This document shows, in pieces, positions 25,862 through 35,234 of a DNA stretch of 64,000 nucleotides. The stretch covers positions 124,001 through 188,000 of the forward strand of contig JADYXZ010000009.1 of assembly GCA_020853885.1 (NCBI GenBank). The letters run 5' to 3'. The position numbers and the translations under genes are program-made. Below the pieces are notes generated by a model. It was not told the DNA's origin, searched no databases, and saw nothing but the letters and a program-made list of their open reading frames with translations. The stretch comes from Bradyrhizobiaceae bacterium (GTDB lineage: Bacteria > Pseudomonadota > Alphaproteobacteria > Rhizobiales > Xanthobacteraceae). Every line of letters begins with the position of its first letter. The stretch's first letter is position 1.

Positions 25862-26860
25862 CTATCGATCCGAGCCGGGGCGCGCAAACGGATTGACGAA
25901 TCCGCCGCCGCTCTTCGGTTTCTCCGCAGGGCGCGGCGCCGGTTGCGCGGCCTCGCCCTTTTTCACCGGGACGGAGCGGGCAAACGGATTGTAGAAGCCG
26001 CCGGCGTTGGCCGCGCCGTTCGCCTTTGCGGCATCTTGCGCGCCGGACTTCGGCGCAGCGGCAGGTTGCGGGGTGAGATTGCAGGCGGTTGGATTGTAGA
26101 AATCGCCGCCGGTTATCGGGGCCTCGTACTGAGCAGACATCGCACGCTCGCCCTCAATGCCTAGATAGGCCTGCTGAATGACCTTGTCTTCTTCGATCTC
26201 CGCTGGCGACCCCGACCGGACGATATAACCATTCTCCAGCACATAGACATGGTCAGCAAGGCGAAGGCTCTGATGCACGTTCTGCTCGACCAGAACGACC
26301 GCCTGACCGCCTTCGGTAATCTTCCGTAAAACCGAGAACAAATCCTTAACGAGGCGCGGGCTCAAGCCGAGCGACGGCTCGTCGAGCAGGAGGATCTTCG
26401 GCTCCGACATCAGGGCGCGCGCGATCGCGAGCATCTGCTGCTCGCCGCCGCTCATCGTCTTTGCCAGCTGATTGCGGCGCTCGGCAAGCCGCGGAAAGAG
26501 CCCGAGCATGCGCTCGAGCTGCTTCTCTTCGTTGGCGCGAGCGTGCTCGATGTAGGCGCCGAGACGCAGATTGTCGATCACGGTCATCTCGCCGAACAGG
26601 CGCCGGCCCTCGGGCACCAACGCAATGCCGTAAGCGACGATGCGATGCGGCGGAACCTCTTCGAGGAGCTTGCCTTCGAACAGGATGCGACCGCCGGGCC
26701 GCGAGCGGACGAGGCCGCCGATCGTCTTGAGCAGCGTCGTCTTGCCCGCGCCGTTGGCGCCGAGAATGACGGTCGTGCGGCCGGCCGCCGCCTCGAACGA
26801 GACGTCGTGCAGCGCCTCGTGCTTGCCGTACCAGACGCTGATGTGTTCAAGCCGCAGCAT
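25862..26860 (-). CDS. Branched-chain-type ABC transporter ATPase (LivF) with repetitive C-terminal tail
   Basis: A 332-residue protein. Residues 1 to about 237 are a normal LivF ATPase: Walker A GANGAGKTTLLKT, signature MSGGEQQMLAIARAL, Walker B KILLLDEPSLGLSP. LivF is normally about 235 residues. The extra 95 residues are low-complexity (Ala/Pro/Lys) with three copies of a short motif: GGDFYNPTA at 251-259, GGFYNPFAR at 287-295 and GGFVNPFAR at 319-327. The start overlaps the LivG gene's end by 14 bases. The ATPase works with LivG, LivH and LivM; the tail's role is unknown. Confidence 0.9.
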   Translation of the reverse strand: MLRLEHISVWYGKHEALHDVSFEAAAGRTTVILGANGAGKTTLLKTIGGLVRSRPGGRILFEGKLLEEVPPHRIVAYGIALVPEGRRLFGEMTVIDNLRLGAYIEHARANEEKQLERMLGLFPRLAERRNQLAKTMSGGEQQMLAIARALMSEPKILLLDEPSLGLSPRLVKDLFSVLRKITEGGQAVVLVEQNVHQSLRLADHVYVLENGYIVRSGSPAEIEEDKVIQQAYLGIEGERAMSAQYEAPITGGDFYNPTACNLTPQPAAAPKSGAQDAAKANGAANAGGFYNPFARSVPVKKGEAAQPAPRPAEKPKSGGGFVNPFARPGSDR

Positions 26861-27593
26861 CGTCGGCTCCGAGATAGGCGTGCATCACTTCCGGATCGGA
26901 CAGGACCGATGCCGGCGTGCCTTCGGCAATCTTATCGCCCGCGTTCATCACGGCGACGCGATCGCACAGTGCGCGAATCGCCTCCATGACGTGCTCGATC
27001 ATGACGATGGTTACGCCGTCCTGGCAGATCTGACGAATCAGATCGATGCCGATGCGGAGCTCCGACGGGTTGAGGCCGGCCAGCCATTCATCGAGCAGCA
27101 GCAGTTTCGGATGGGTCGCGAGCGCACGGGCGAGCTCGATCCGCTTCTGGTCGATATAGGTGAGCTGGGAGGCAACCAGGTCGGCGCGGCCGGCCATGCC
27201 GACCCGCTCCAGGAGCGCGTCGGCGTCCTGCGCCGCCTGCGCCGGCGAGGTCGGCGCGGAGCCGAACATGCGGCCGAGCATGACGTTCTCGCGCGTCGTC
27301 ATGTAGGGAAGCACGCGCACGAGCTGAAACGTGCGTGCAATGCGGGCGCGGCAGACCTCGAACGACTGGCGTCCGACCATTTCCCTGCCCTCAAAGAGGA
27401 TGGAGCCGCTGTCGGCGCTCAACTCGGCGGTGATCAGGTTGAGGACCGTGGTCTTGCCGGAGCCGTTCGGGCCGATGAGGCCGAAGATGCGGCCTTCCGG
27501 AATATCGAACGAGATGTCGCGCACGGCGACGAGGCCGCCGAAGGCTTTGCGCAAGTCCCGAATGCTGAGAATGGTGCCGTTGCCCGCCTGCAT
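26847..27593 (-). CDS. Branched-chain-type ABC transporter ATPase (LivG)
   Basis: A 248-residue ATPase starting MQAGNGTILSIRD at an ATG that overlaps the permease stop (ATGA). Walker A is GPNGSGKTTVLNLI and Walker B KLLLLDEWLAGLNP. The signature region is divergent: TYIDQKRIELARAL instead of LSYGQQRRLEIARAL. GLNP and IEHVMEAI are usual for LivG. Asp-Glu-Trp replaces the usual Asp-Glu-Pro, which is seen in some family members. It pairs with LivF to drive the two permeases. Confidence 0.93.
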   Translation of the reverse strand: MQAGNGTILSIRDLRKAFGGLVAVRDISFDIPEGRIFGLIGPNGSGKTTVLNLITAELSADSGSILFEGREMVGRQSFEVCRARIARTFQLVRVLPYMTTRENVMLGRMFGSAPTSPAQAAQDADALLERVGMAGRADLVASQLTYIDQKRIELARALATHPKLLLLDEWLAGLNPSELRIGIDLIRQICQDGVTIVMIEHVMEAIRALCDRVAVMNAGDKIAEGTPASVLSDPEVMHAYLGADDAAA

Positions 27594-28549
27594 CACAGCA
27601 CCTCGGCCTTCTTCAGCTGCGGCACGAGCCAGGAATGATAAAGCCGCAGGACGAGGCGCGTGAGGCCGCCGGGCAGAAAATAGACGATCACGACGAAGCA
27701 GAGCCCGAGCGCGATGCTGAAGTGATGCGGGAAGGTGCCGGCGAGATACTCGGAAAGCAGCACAAGCGGGATCGCGCCGATGGCCGGCCCCCAGGCCCGG
27801 CCGCCGCCGCCAAGCAACGCGGCGATCAGCACCTGGAACGACCACGTGCTGTTGAAAGCGATGCTGGCGTCGACATAGGGATAGCGCAGCGCCAGCACGG
27901 CGCCGACAAACGCCATGACCGAAGCGGACAGAGCGAAGCAGACGACCTTCACCCGCGTGGTGTTGATGCCGGCATGACGCGCCACCGTCTCGTCCTCGCC
28001 GATCGCGCGCAGGGCGTAGCCGAGGCGGATCTGGTTGACGTACCAACTGCCGACGATGGTGATCAGCGCGGCGACAAGCAACGTCTCGTAGATCGCGATA
28101 TTCGACACGTCGGTGAAGATGAAGCGCGAGACGGTGTGATTGATCTTGACCTCCCACCAGTTGAGCACCTGGTGGATGAGCTCGGTCAGGCCGAAGGTAA
28201 AGACGACGAAATACACGCCGCGCAGACGCAGGGTCGAAAGCCCGACGACCAACGCGACGAGAAAGCCGATGATGGCTGCCGCGATGAGCGCCACCGGCAC
28301 CGGCACATAGACGTGCGCGATGGCGAGCACATAGATTCCGATGCCGAAGAAGGCGGCCGTGGCGAGGGAGATATATCGCGTCGCGCCGGAGAAGAACGAC
28401 CAGGCCGTTGCCAGCGCAACATTGGCAAACAAAAGAATGAAGACCGACATGACGTAACCGGACGAGAACAACGGCACGAACGCGAGCGCGATCGCAGCAA
28501 TCACGATCAGCGCAGCGGCCGCCCGGGCATTTCGCAGGGCGTCAAGCAC
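27593..28549 (-). CDS. Branched-chain-type ABC transporter permease (LivM)
   Basis: A 318-residue inner-membrane protein with about ten hydrophobic segments and a GTG start that overlaps the LivH gene by 8 bases. The family loop RLGYALRAIGEDETVARHAG is present, followed by TRVKVVCFALSASVMAFVGA. It forms the translocation path with LivH. Liv-type systems in soil bacteria carry amino acids, amides, urea or aromatic acids; the neighbouring LLM and hydrolase genes hint at a non-amino-acid substrate, but this is inference. Confidence 0.93.
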   Translation of the reverse strand: MLDALRNARAAAALIVIAAIALAFVPLFSSGYVMSVFILLFANVALATAWSFFSGATRYISLATAAFFGIGIYVLAIAHVYVPVPVALIAAAIIGFLVALVVGLSTLRLRGVYFVVFTFGLTELIHQVLNWWEVKINHTVSRFIFTDVSNIAIYETLLVAALITIVGSWYVNQIRLGYALRAIGEDETVARHAGINTTRVKVVCFALSASVMAFVGAVLALRYPYVDASIAFNSTWSFQVLIAALLGGGGRAWGPAIGAIPLVLLSEYLAGTFPHHFSIALGLCFVVIVYFLPGGLTRLVLRLYHSWLVPQLKKAEVL

Positions 28550-29411
28550 GCGTGAACAATCCCGTTGGACGCAGGAGCAGAATCAGCATGAACAGCCCGA
28601 AGTTGATCGCAATCGTAAGGGCGGGATCGATGAGATAACCGCCGAGCGCCTCGACCACCCCGAGGAGGACGCCGGCAGCGAGCGTGCCCGTGACCCGTCC
28701 GACGCCGGCCATGATGACGACGATGAGCGCCTTCAGCGTATAGGCCACGCCCGTGGTCGCGCTGAAGGAGATGAACGTGCTCACCAGCATGCCGGAAGCG
28801 GCCGCGAGCGCACCGCCGGCGGCAAAAGCAAGCGCCGAATAGCGGCGGACGTCGATGCCGACGAGGCCGGCTGCAACCGGATCGATGGTGATCGCACGGA
28901 GCGCCGCGCCGAAGCGCGTGCGGCGCAGGATCACAAACAGCACCGCGGCAATCAGGCAGGCGCCCAGAAGGGCGAGCAGCCGGTTCATCGCGAGGGTCGC
29001 ACCGAGGAAGTTCACCGGCGTCGAGAGGAAGGTGTAGCCGCGCAGATCGCCGCTCCAATAGACGAGCGCGAGGCCCTGGAAGACGAAGAAGAGACCGAAG
29101 GTCACAAGCACGACGTCGGCGTCGAGGGCATCCTGATCCGGCGCGCGGCGGATCAGCGGCGTCATCAGATACTGGTAGATCAGCCAGTTCATCGCGAACG
29201 CAATCGGCATGCTGATGAACAGGCTGAGCAGCGGATTGTACTGCCACAGCATGATCGTAAAGAAGGCCGTGAAGGCGCCGCCGACGAAGAACTCGCCGTA
29301 AGAAAGATTCAGAATGCGCGCGACGCCATATTGCAGATTCAGGCCGAGCGCGATCAGCCCGTACATCCCTCCTAAAATGATGCCGTTGATGAAGACTTCG
29401 AACAAGACCAA
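28542..29411 (-). CDS. Branched-chain-type ABC transporter permease (LivH)
   Basis: About 289 residues with eight or so hydrophobic segments; INGIILGGMYGLIALGLNL near the start is the LivH signature. No ATG exists in a suitable place. A TTG at 29411 with GGGAG 6 bases upstream is chosen, and TTG codons at 29432 or 29405 are alternatives. The conserved loop RRTRFGAALRAITIDPVAAG is present. It is preceded by a hairpin that separates it from the binding-protein gene. Confidence 0.9.
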   Translation of the reverse strand: MVLFEVFINGIILGGMYGLIALGLNLQYGVARILNLSYGEFFVGGAFTAFFTIMLWQYNPLLSLFISMPIAFAMNWLIYQYLMTPLIRRAPDQDALDADVVLVTFGLFFVFQGLALVYWSGDLRGYTFLSTPVNFLGATLAMNRLLALLGACLIAAVLFVILRRTRFGAALRAITIDPVAAGLVGIDVRRYSALAFAAGGALAAASGMLVSTFISFSATTGVAYTLKALIVVIMAGVGRVTGTLAAGVLLGVVEALGGYLIDPALTIAINFGLFMLILLLRPTGLFTRA

Positions 29412-29437
29412 AGCGCGCTCCCGGCGAAACAAACGAA

Positions 29438-29466
29438 CGGGTCAGACCGTCGTGCGGCCTGACCCG
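29438..29466 (-). promoter_or_regulatory. Intercistronic hairpin between binding protein and LivH
   Basis: An 8-bp inverted repeat, CGGGTCAG/CTGACCCG, spaced by 13 bases in the 82-base gap between the two genes. There is no T run. It is placed like the hairpins in the two TRAP operons and probably sets the ratio of binding protein to permease. Confidence 0.5.
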
Positions 29467-29493
29467 GATTTTCAATGCACCGTCACCGCCGCG

Positions 29494-30711
29494 CTACGAC
29501 CACTTGGGTTTCGGGAACAGAACCGGCTTGGCGCCCTGCTTGTCCGCCGGAAAGACGCCGACCAGTTCGCCGTTCTGCCACTGGCCGATCGCCCAGGGAC
29601 TGGAGCAGCGTTGATCGACATACTTGTACTCGCCCCAGAGGGTCTTGAAGGTCGCGCTCGCCAGCACGTCGCGGATTTTCGGCCGGTCGATCTCGCCGAC
29701 CGTCTCGATCGCCTGCTGGGTGGCTTCCAGCGCGGCATAGACGCTGACCGCACCGGCTTCCGAGTCGCGCTTGTGGAACTCCTGGTGCGCCTTGATGTAT
29801 TCGGCATAGCCGGGAACGGCCTTGTCCTGGCCGCCATAGGCGAGGATGCCGTTCACCTTGTCGCCGAACTTGCCCTTGTAGGTCGGGAACACGCCGCCGA
29901 TCGCCACATACATGATCTGCGGATTGAAGCCGACCACCTGCATCTGCTCGGTCAGCATGAAGGTATCCGGTGGATAGCTCATGGCAACGAAGACTTCCGG
30001 ATTCTTCGCCATCGCTTCGCGGATCACCGGCTGCAGGTCGGAGGCACCGAACGGATAGCTCTTGCTGAAGACCACGTCGATGCCGGCTTTCTTCGCGGCA
30101 TTCTGGAACGCTTCGTGCATTTCCACGCCGTATTCGATCGTCGGATGCACGATAGCGACGGTGCCTTTCAGCTTCCCTTGCTTCTTCAGTTCGCCGATGT
30201 AATTCGCGAGTGGTTGGGTGGCCTCGTTCGGCTGCACGATCTGCCAGAAAGCATAGGGCAGCCGCTTCGACAGGTCGTACGTCTTTGTCGTCGTCGAAGT
30301 GGTCATGATCACAGGATATTGGTACTTGTTGACGATCGGAGCCGCCGCCAGATTCATGTGCGTGGCGTAGGGGCTCAGGATCATGTCGACCTTATCCTGC
30401 TGGATCAGGCGCTCGACGAGCTTGATCAGCTCGTCCGGCTTGCCCTGGTCGTCGTAGCTGACCATCTCGATCGGCACTTTCTTGCCGAACTTCTTCAGCG
30501 CGATGCCGCCGGCGTCGTTCACGCGCTTGTTCCAGAGCTTGTATTGCGACACGACCGTCGACTCAGCGCCCGGTCCGAGCGGGCCGGACTGGGTAATCGC
30601 GTAGCCGACGCGGATTTTGTCCGGCCCCGCCTGCGCTTGCGCGGACACCGTCGGCAAGGTCGCGGCGCCGATCGCCGCGGCACTGCCCTTCAAGAACTTT
30701 CTTCTATTCAT
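29494..30711 (-). CDS. Branched-chain-type ABC transporter substrate-binding protein (LivK-like)
   Basis: A 405-residue periplasmic protein starting MNRRKFLKGSAAAIGAA, a twin-arginine-like signal cleaved near SAQAQA. GGAGGAAACG precedes the ATG. The mature part, IRVGYAITQSGPLGPGAEST, is the usual start of family 5-type binding proteins. It is followed by permease and ATPase genes, so it supplies ligand to the Liv-type importer. The ligand cannot be predicted. Confidence 0.92.
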   Translation of the reverse strand: MNRRKFLKGSAAAIGAATLPTVSAQAQAGPDKIRVGYAITQSGPLGPGAESTVVSQYKLWNKRVNDAGGIALKKFGKKVPIEMVSYDDQGKPDELIKLVERLIQQDKVDMILSPYATHMNLAAAPIVNKYQYPVIMTTSTTTKTYDLSKRLPYAFWQIVQPNEATQPLANYIGELKKQGKLKGTVAIVHPTIEYGVEMHEAFQNAAKKAGIDVVFSKSYPFGASDLQPVIREAMAKNPEVFVAMSYPPDTFMLTEQMQVVGFNPQIMYVAIGGVFPTYKGKFGDKVNGILAYGGQDKAVPGYAEYIKAHQEFHKRDSEAGAVSVYAALEATQQAIETVGEIDRPKIRDVLASATFKTLWGEYKYVDQRCSSPWAIGQWQNGELVGVFPADKQGAKPVLFPKPKWS

Positions 30712-30893
30712 TGACGTTTCCTCCTGCTTTGCGGTTCGATGAAACCGTCCGCCGCGCCAGTTTTTTTGGATGATCACTTGGCGTATTTCCTGGGCGCAGC
30801 AACTTGTTGTCTCTGTCTTCGTCTCCTTCTTCCTTCGGCGACCGGCCGCCGAAATGACGGCCGGCGATCATGGGATCGTTCCGTGGCTTCCGT

Positions 30894-31658
30894 TCAGATG
30901 ATGAAATTACTCATTGCTTCGACGGCCTCCGGCTTCTCGAGATGCACGAGATGGCCGGCGCCCTTGAAGATCTTGATGTCGGCGTTCGGGATGAACTTGC
31001 GCCACGTCTCAGCCTGGCCGACGGGGATGACCTTGTCCTCGTCGCCCCAGATGATCATGGTCGGCACCCTGATGCGATGCAGATAGCGCATGAACTTCGG
31101 ATCGCCCGGATGCTCCCACAAAAGACGGGCGACCGTCGTCGCTTCCCGATAGCGCTCGGCCATGAAATCGAGGTCCGGCTTTTCCGGCAGAAACTTCTTC
31201 ATCACCTCGAAATTGGAGACGAGCAGGCCCGGCACCTGCTCGCCGGGAACGGCAAGCATGTCGATCATCGGATGCTGCGGATCGATCATGCCGGACGGCG
31301 CAATCAATGCGAGCTTCTTCACGCGATGGCCGTGCTCGGATGCAAACTTCGCAGCGAGATAGCCGCCGAGCGAAAGGCCGACGAGCGTGAAGCGGTCGAG
31401 CCGCAGCGTGTCAAACAGCTCCAGATAATGCATCACGTAATCATGCATCTCGGTGAGGTTGGGATCGTCGCCCGACTCGCCGAAACCGGGATGGTGCGGA
31501 ACGATGACACGGTGACGCTCGCTCCAGGATTGGCAAAACTCAAAGCCCTCGAGCGTACTGGCGCCGTGAAAAAAGACGACCGGCTCGCCATGGCCTGCCG
31601 TGAAGACCACGGTCTTCACGCCGTTGATGACAAACGTCTCGCGCTCGAACCTGATCAT
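30894..31658 (-). CDS. Alpha/beta hydrolase
   Basis: A 254-residue alpha/beta-hydrolase. The oxyanion region is VVFFHGAST, the nucleophile elbow GLSLGGYLAAKFA gives the catalytic Ser, an Asp follows in IIWGDEDKVIP, and the His is in GAGHLVHLEKPE. Such enzymes in catabolic operons often cleave C-C bonds (meta-cleavage products) or esters. It lies 18 bases behind the LLM gene and in front of the ABC importer, so the three functions probably share a substrate pathway. Confidence 0.9.
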   Translation of the reverse strand: MIRFERETFVINGVKTVVFTAGHGEPVVFFHGASTLEGFEFCQSWSERHRVIVPHHPGFGESGDDPNLTEMHDYVMHYLELFDTLRLDRFTLVGLSLGGYLAAKFASEHGHRVKKLALIAPSGMIDPQHPMIDMLAVPGEQVPGLLVSNFEVMKKFLPEKPDLDFMAERYREATTVARLLWEHPGDPKFMRYLHRIRVPTMIIWGDEDKVIPVGQAETWRKFIPNADIKIFKGAGHLVHLEKPEAVEAMSNFII

Positions 31659-31676
31659 CGCTGAAGTCCTTTCGGC

Positions 31677-32846
31677 TTACTCGGCGGCCATGCGGTACGA
31701 CGGCGTGGAGCGCGAACGGAGCCGCGGCATCACTTCCTCGGCGAAAAGCGTCAAATTCTTCACCGTCTTCCAGTGCGGCATGTCGGCGACGTGCATCACG
31801 TTGTTGAAGTGGCTGGTTTTCATTTTCACGCTCCACTCGCCGAGCTGGTTCGCCACTTTCTCGGGCGTGCCGACCGCAATGAAGAACGACTTGCTGATAG
31901 CGTTGAAGTCGAAGCCGCCATGCATCTTGTCGGCCATCTCCGCACGGATCTTGAGCTGATCCGTCGAGAGATACCCCGGAGGCGCGAGAAATTGCGGCGA
32001 TGTACGCGCGAAGTCTTCGAAGAAGTGCTGAAAGTGACCGAAGAACTCGCGCTCGGCCTGCTCCTGCGTCTCGGCGACATAGACCCAAGTCTGCAACGGG
32101 AATTGATCCGGACGAAGCGTATTGCCGTAGCTCGCCGCCCGCTGACGGAGATTGTCATTCAGTTCGGCCGCGGCCTGCTGGGTGACGAACACCGACGCAT
32201 AGCCGAAGCCGTATTCGGCGGCGATTTCGATCGTCTCCGGGCTGCCGGTGCCGACGATGTAGCAGGGCGGGTGCGGGCGCTGGAACGGCCGCGGCCACGG
32301 ATTGAGGAAGCGGTACGTGTAGTACTGGCCGTAGTGCGTCGTCGGGCCGTCCTCGGTCCATGCCTGCAGAATGATCTTGAGCGATTCCCTGAACTTCTCG
32401 CGGGCCGTGGCCGGGTTCACCGGGTTCGACCAGTATTCCATGCCGGTGCCGAGCGGGAACGCTACTTCGAGCCGCCCCTTCGACATGACGTCGAGCATAG
32501 CGTATTCCTCGGCGAGCCGGTTCGGCAGCGTGAAATTCGGCGGCGTGCCCCAAACGCAAATTCTTGCGTTCGTCGTCTGCGGGATGAGCGCGGCGGCGAT
32601 CAGCGACGGGCAGGCCATCATGCTGTAAACGGTGTTGTGGTGCTCGTTGACGACGATCGCGTCGAAACCGAGCTTGTCGGCGAGCACGAGCTGCGAAAGA
32701 TACTGGTTGTAGAGATCAAGGCCCTTGTGCGGGTCGTAATACTTGTTCGGGAAGCTGACCCAGGTCGACTTATACTCCTTGTGGTTCTCCGGCAGATGCA
32801 CGTACGGCATGAAGTGCATCACATTGAACCGCAGCGCTGCGCCCAT
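31677..32846 (-). CDS. LLM class flavin-dependent oxidoreductase
   Basis: A 389-residue luciferase-like monooxygenase starting MGAALRFNVMHFMPYVH, with GGAGAGGG upstream. IVVNEHHNTVYSMM and RLEVAFPLGTGMEYW match the FMN-dependent barrel, and YIVGTGSPETIEIAAEYGFG follows. It is the first gene of a minus-strand operon followed by the hydrolase and the Liv-type importer. The pattern of monooxygenase plus hydrolase plus importer suggests uptake and oxidative opening of a cyclic or aromatic compound (inference). Confidence 0.9.
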   Translation of the reverse strand: MGAALRFNVMHFMPYVHLPENHKEYKSTWVSFPNKYYDPHKGLDLYNQYLSQLVLADKLGFDAIVVNEHHNTVYSMMACPSLIAAALIPQTTNARICVWGTPPNFTLPNRLAEEYAMLDVMSKGRLEVAFPLGTGMEYWSNPVNPATAREKFRESLKIILQAWTEDGPTTHYGQYYTYRFLNPWPRPFQRPHPPCYIVGTGSPETIEIAAEYGFGYASVFVTQQAAAELNDNLRQRAASYGNTLRPDQFPLQTWVYVAETQEQAEREFFGHFQHFFEDFARTSPQFLAPPGYLSTDQLKIRAEMADKMHGGFDFNAISKSFFIAVGTPEKVANQLGEWSVKMKTSHFNNVMHVADMPHWKTVKNLTLFAEEVMPRLRSRSTPSYRMAAE

Positions 32847-33028
32847 CACCCTCTCCTGTCGCCGATCTCTCTCGTGCCCGTCTGCGCGATGTGAACTGCG
32901 GTCGTTTCGCGCGATGGACGCCCGGCCGCTGATGGCGACGGCTGTCACTCGCGAGCAGAATTTGCACAGAAGGATTCGGAGCACGCCCGCCCCGCAGCCT
33001 CCTCCCCTTCATTCTTCTTTTGATAATT

Positions 33029-33058
33029 ATTCTAGGGATTTACGAACAAGCGAGTCAA
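33029..33058 (-). promoter_or_regulatory. Sigma-70-like promoter for the LLM/hydrolase/Liv operon
   Basis: On the minus strand, TTGACT (33053-33058) and TAGAAT (33029-33034) are separated by 18 bases in an AT-rich patch about 185 bases upstream of the first ATG. The 440-base gap 32847-33289 holds no other recognised feature. Confidence 0.5.
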
Positions 33059-33289
33059 CGGATTCAGCCGCCAAGGGCCGCTCGCGCGTCCGCGGTTATG
33101 CGCGGTGCACCCCATAACCCCAGCATCGCAGATTGTATGATTTCCAACTATTCCGGGACGTTCCGCACCGCCCGGCAGGCGATTTGACCACAAAGCGGGT
33201 ATTTCACGTCCAGCTTGCGGGAACGGCAGCAAGCCGGTCCGGGCGGAAATGGGTGGCGTCCCATCCGGGCAGCCCCGGTCAGCGCTCCC

Positions 33290-33748
33290 CTATTGTTCGT
33301 ACACCAGCGCCAGCACCTCGGCGACGCAGGCCGGCTTATCCGCACCCTCGATGTCGACGGTCGATTGAAACTTCAGCTTGAAGCCGGAGCCGAAGGATTC
33401 GACCGAGATCAGCGTCTGCCGGAGGCGGATGCGGTCGCCGACAAGGACCGGAGCGGGAAAACGCACGCGATCAAGCCCGTAATTGATCCCGCGCACGCTC
33501 GAGTCCAGAAGCCATACCTCCCGCCGCATCGCGGGAATCAAGGAGAGCGTCAGAAAGCCATGCGCGATGGTACGGCCTTCCGGCATTTCGCGGGCCGCCC
33601 GTTCCACGTCGACGTGGATCCATTGATCGTCGCCGGTCACGCGCGCGAACGCATCGATGCGATCTTGCGTCACTCGCAGCCAAGTGCTCGGGGTCAGTTC
33701 CTGACCCACGGCCGCCTTCATCTCCTCAATAGACCTAAATCTGCGCAT
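33290..33748 (-). CDS. MaoC-like dehydratase/hydratase
   Basis: A 152-residue hot-dog fold protein. The hydratase motif is clear: FARVTGDDQWIHVDVERA, with the catalytic Asp and His, and RTIAHGFLTLSL. It should hydrate a 2-enoyl-CoA or dehydrate the corresponding 3-hydroxyacyl-CoA. The start MRRFRSIEE is chosen for length; no strong ribosome site is present. The symporter gene follows upstream on the same strand with a 50-base gap, so it may be read from the same TPP-controlled transcript. Confidence 0.85.
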   Translation of the reverse strand: MRRFRSIEEMKAAVGQELTPSTWLRVTQDRIDAFARVTGDDQWIHVDVERAAREMPEGRTIAHGFLTLSLIPAMRREVWLLDSSVRGINYGLDRVRFPAPVLVGDRIRLRQTLISVESFGSGFKLKFQSTVDIEGADKPACVAEVLALVYEQ

Positions 33749-33798
33749 CGGCTGCCGTGGCACTTCTGCGCACACGGGGCCACATGGCCGGTGCGTGG

Positions 33799-35229
33799 TC
33801 AAGTATCCAGCGAGCCCACGCGCCGCTGCAAATTCTCCAATGCGAAACTATCCCCCCGGCGGCCGAGAACCACACAAATGACGGCCGGCACCAATGCAGC
33901 CAAAGCGAAGCTGAGGAACAGGCTGCCGCTGGCAAAGTTCGGGTCGGGGAAGAGAAGCCCGCCGGCGATCAATCCCAGCAGCGCAGCGGCGATTGCGACA
34001 CCGCCGGACAGCCGGGCCTCGTAGAGACCGTAGAAGGTCGGGACGGCCGCAGCGACGCAGATCAAGTCGGCAAGCAGAAAGAGATAGAGGACGCTGTAGC
34101 CCTGCAAGGCGATCAATCCGGCCAGTACCGCCGGGATCAAGGTGAGCCAGCGGCTGACCGACAGGAGACGCGAGCCCGACAGCCCCGGCCGCAGCCTCGC
34201 CACGTCGACCGTGAACAGACTTGCGAGCGCGCTCAACAACGTATCGACGCTGCTCATGACCAATGCGACCGCAAGGACCAAGGCGGCCAACGCAACGACC
34301 GGAACGGCAAAGCGTCCGAGCAGATCGAACAAGGCCGCCGAAGGCTGGGTCAGGATGCCGGTTCCCTGAGCGATGAGCCCGAAGCTTCCGGCCAGGAAAA
34401 TCGCCGGCGCTGTGACGACACCTGCAATAATGAACGCGCGGCGCAGGGTGTCATCGTTCCGGGAAGTCCATACGCGCTGCCAGTATCCCTGGTGGAAGAG
34501 GTTGGCTCCGACGATCGCAAGAACCAGTGCGAATGCCGTCTCCCATCCGGACAGCGATGTGGCGCTCGTAAGTTCGGGATGCTTGACCGCCAGTGCGGAC
34601 ACGACCGCCCCCAGCCCGCCCGCCTGCACAACAAAAAGCGCGGGCAGGACCACCAGCAGGACCATGATCAACCAGGCTTGCGGCACGTCGGTCAGCAGCG
34701 AGGCATGCAAGCCGCCATAGACGGCGTAGACAAGCGTCGCGATCAGGACAGCGAGCACGGCCACCGATGGATTGATTCCGGTAATGGCGGCCGCCGCAGC
34801 ACCGATCGCCGTGAGCTCAGCGGCCAGGTAGATGAACATGTAGGCCACCGTCGCGATCAGCACGAAAATGTACATGTTGCGACCGTACCGATGAAACACG
34901 AACTCCGTAATGGCGTGTCCGTCTGGCATCAGACGGTGCATGCGCGGACCAATCCAGGCAAAGACGGCGATCGCGAGCGCGCTGCCGACCGCATAGCCGA
35001 TCAACGCGATAATGCCCGTGCGCGCGGCGGCTTCGGCCGGACTGAACAGCACCCAGGCGCCGAGCGTCGATGCAATGAGCGAGAGCGCGACAACGCCCGC
35101 ACCGCTCGCGCGGCGCGCGCTGATGAAATCTTCGACCGAGGCAATGCGGCCACGGGAAAGCACGATGCCGAGGATCGCAAAGGCGACAGCCGTCACGAGC
35201 AGGACAATCAGGCCAATTGATTCACTCAC
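33799..35229 (-). CDS. Sodium:solute symporter (SSS family) under TPP riboswitch control
   Basis: A 476-residue inner-membrane protein with about 13 hydrophobic segments and SSS-family features: EDFISARRASGAGVVALSLI near the N-terminus, then ASTLGAWVLFSPAEAAARTG. It starts at a GTG with GGAGGGG close upstream. A TPP riboswitch precedes it, so its cargo is probably thiamine or a thiamine precursor. Comparative-genomic work has proposed SSS transporters (ThiV) in thiamine regulons; I cannot confirm orthology here. Confidence 0.9.
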   Translation of the reverse strand: MSESIGLIVLLVTAVAFAILGIVLSRGRIASVEDFISARRASGAGVVALSLIASTLGAWVLFSPAEAAARTGIIALIGYAVGSALAIAVFAWIGPRMHRLMPDGHAITEFVFHRYGRNMYIFVLIATVAYMFIYLAAELTAIGAAAAAITGINPSVAVLAVLIATLVYAVYGGLHASLLTDVPQAWLIMVLLVVLPALFVVQAGGLGAVVSALAVKHPELTSATSLSGWETAFALVLAIVGANLFHQGYWQRVWTSRNDDTLRRAFIIAGVVTAPAIFLAGSFGLIAQGTGILTQPSAALFDLLGRFAVPVVALAALVLAVALVMSSVDTLLSALASLFTVDVARLRPGLSGSRLLSVSRWLTLIPAVLAGLIALQGYSVLYLFLLADLICVAAAVPTFYGLYEARLSGGVAIAAALLGLIAGGLLFPDPNFASGSLFLSFALAALVPAVICVVLGRRGDSFALENLQRRVGSLDT

Positions 35230-35234
35230 GATCC

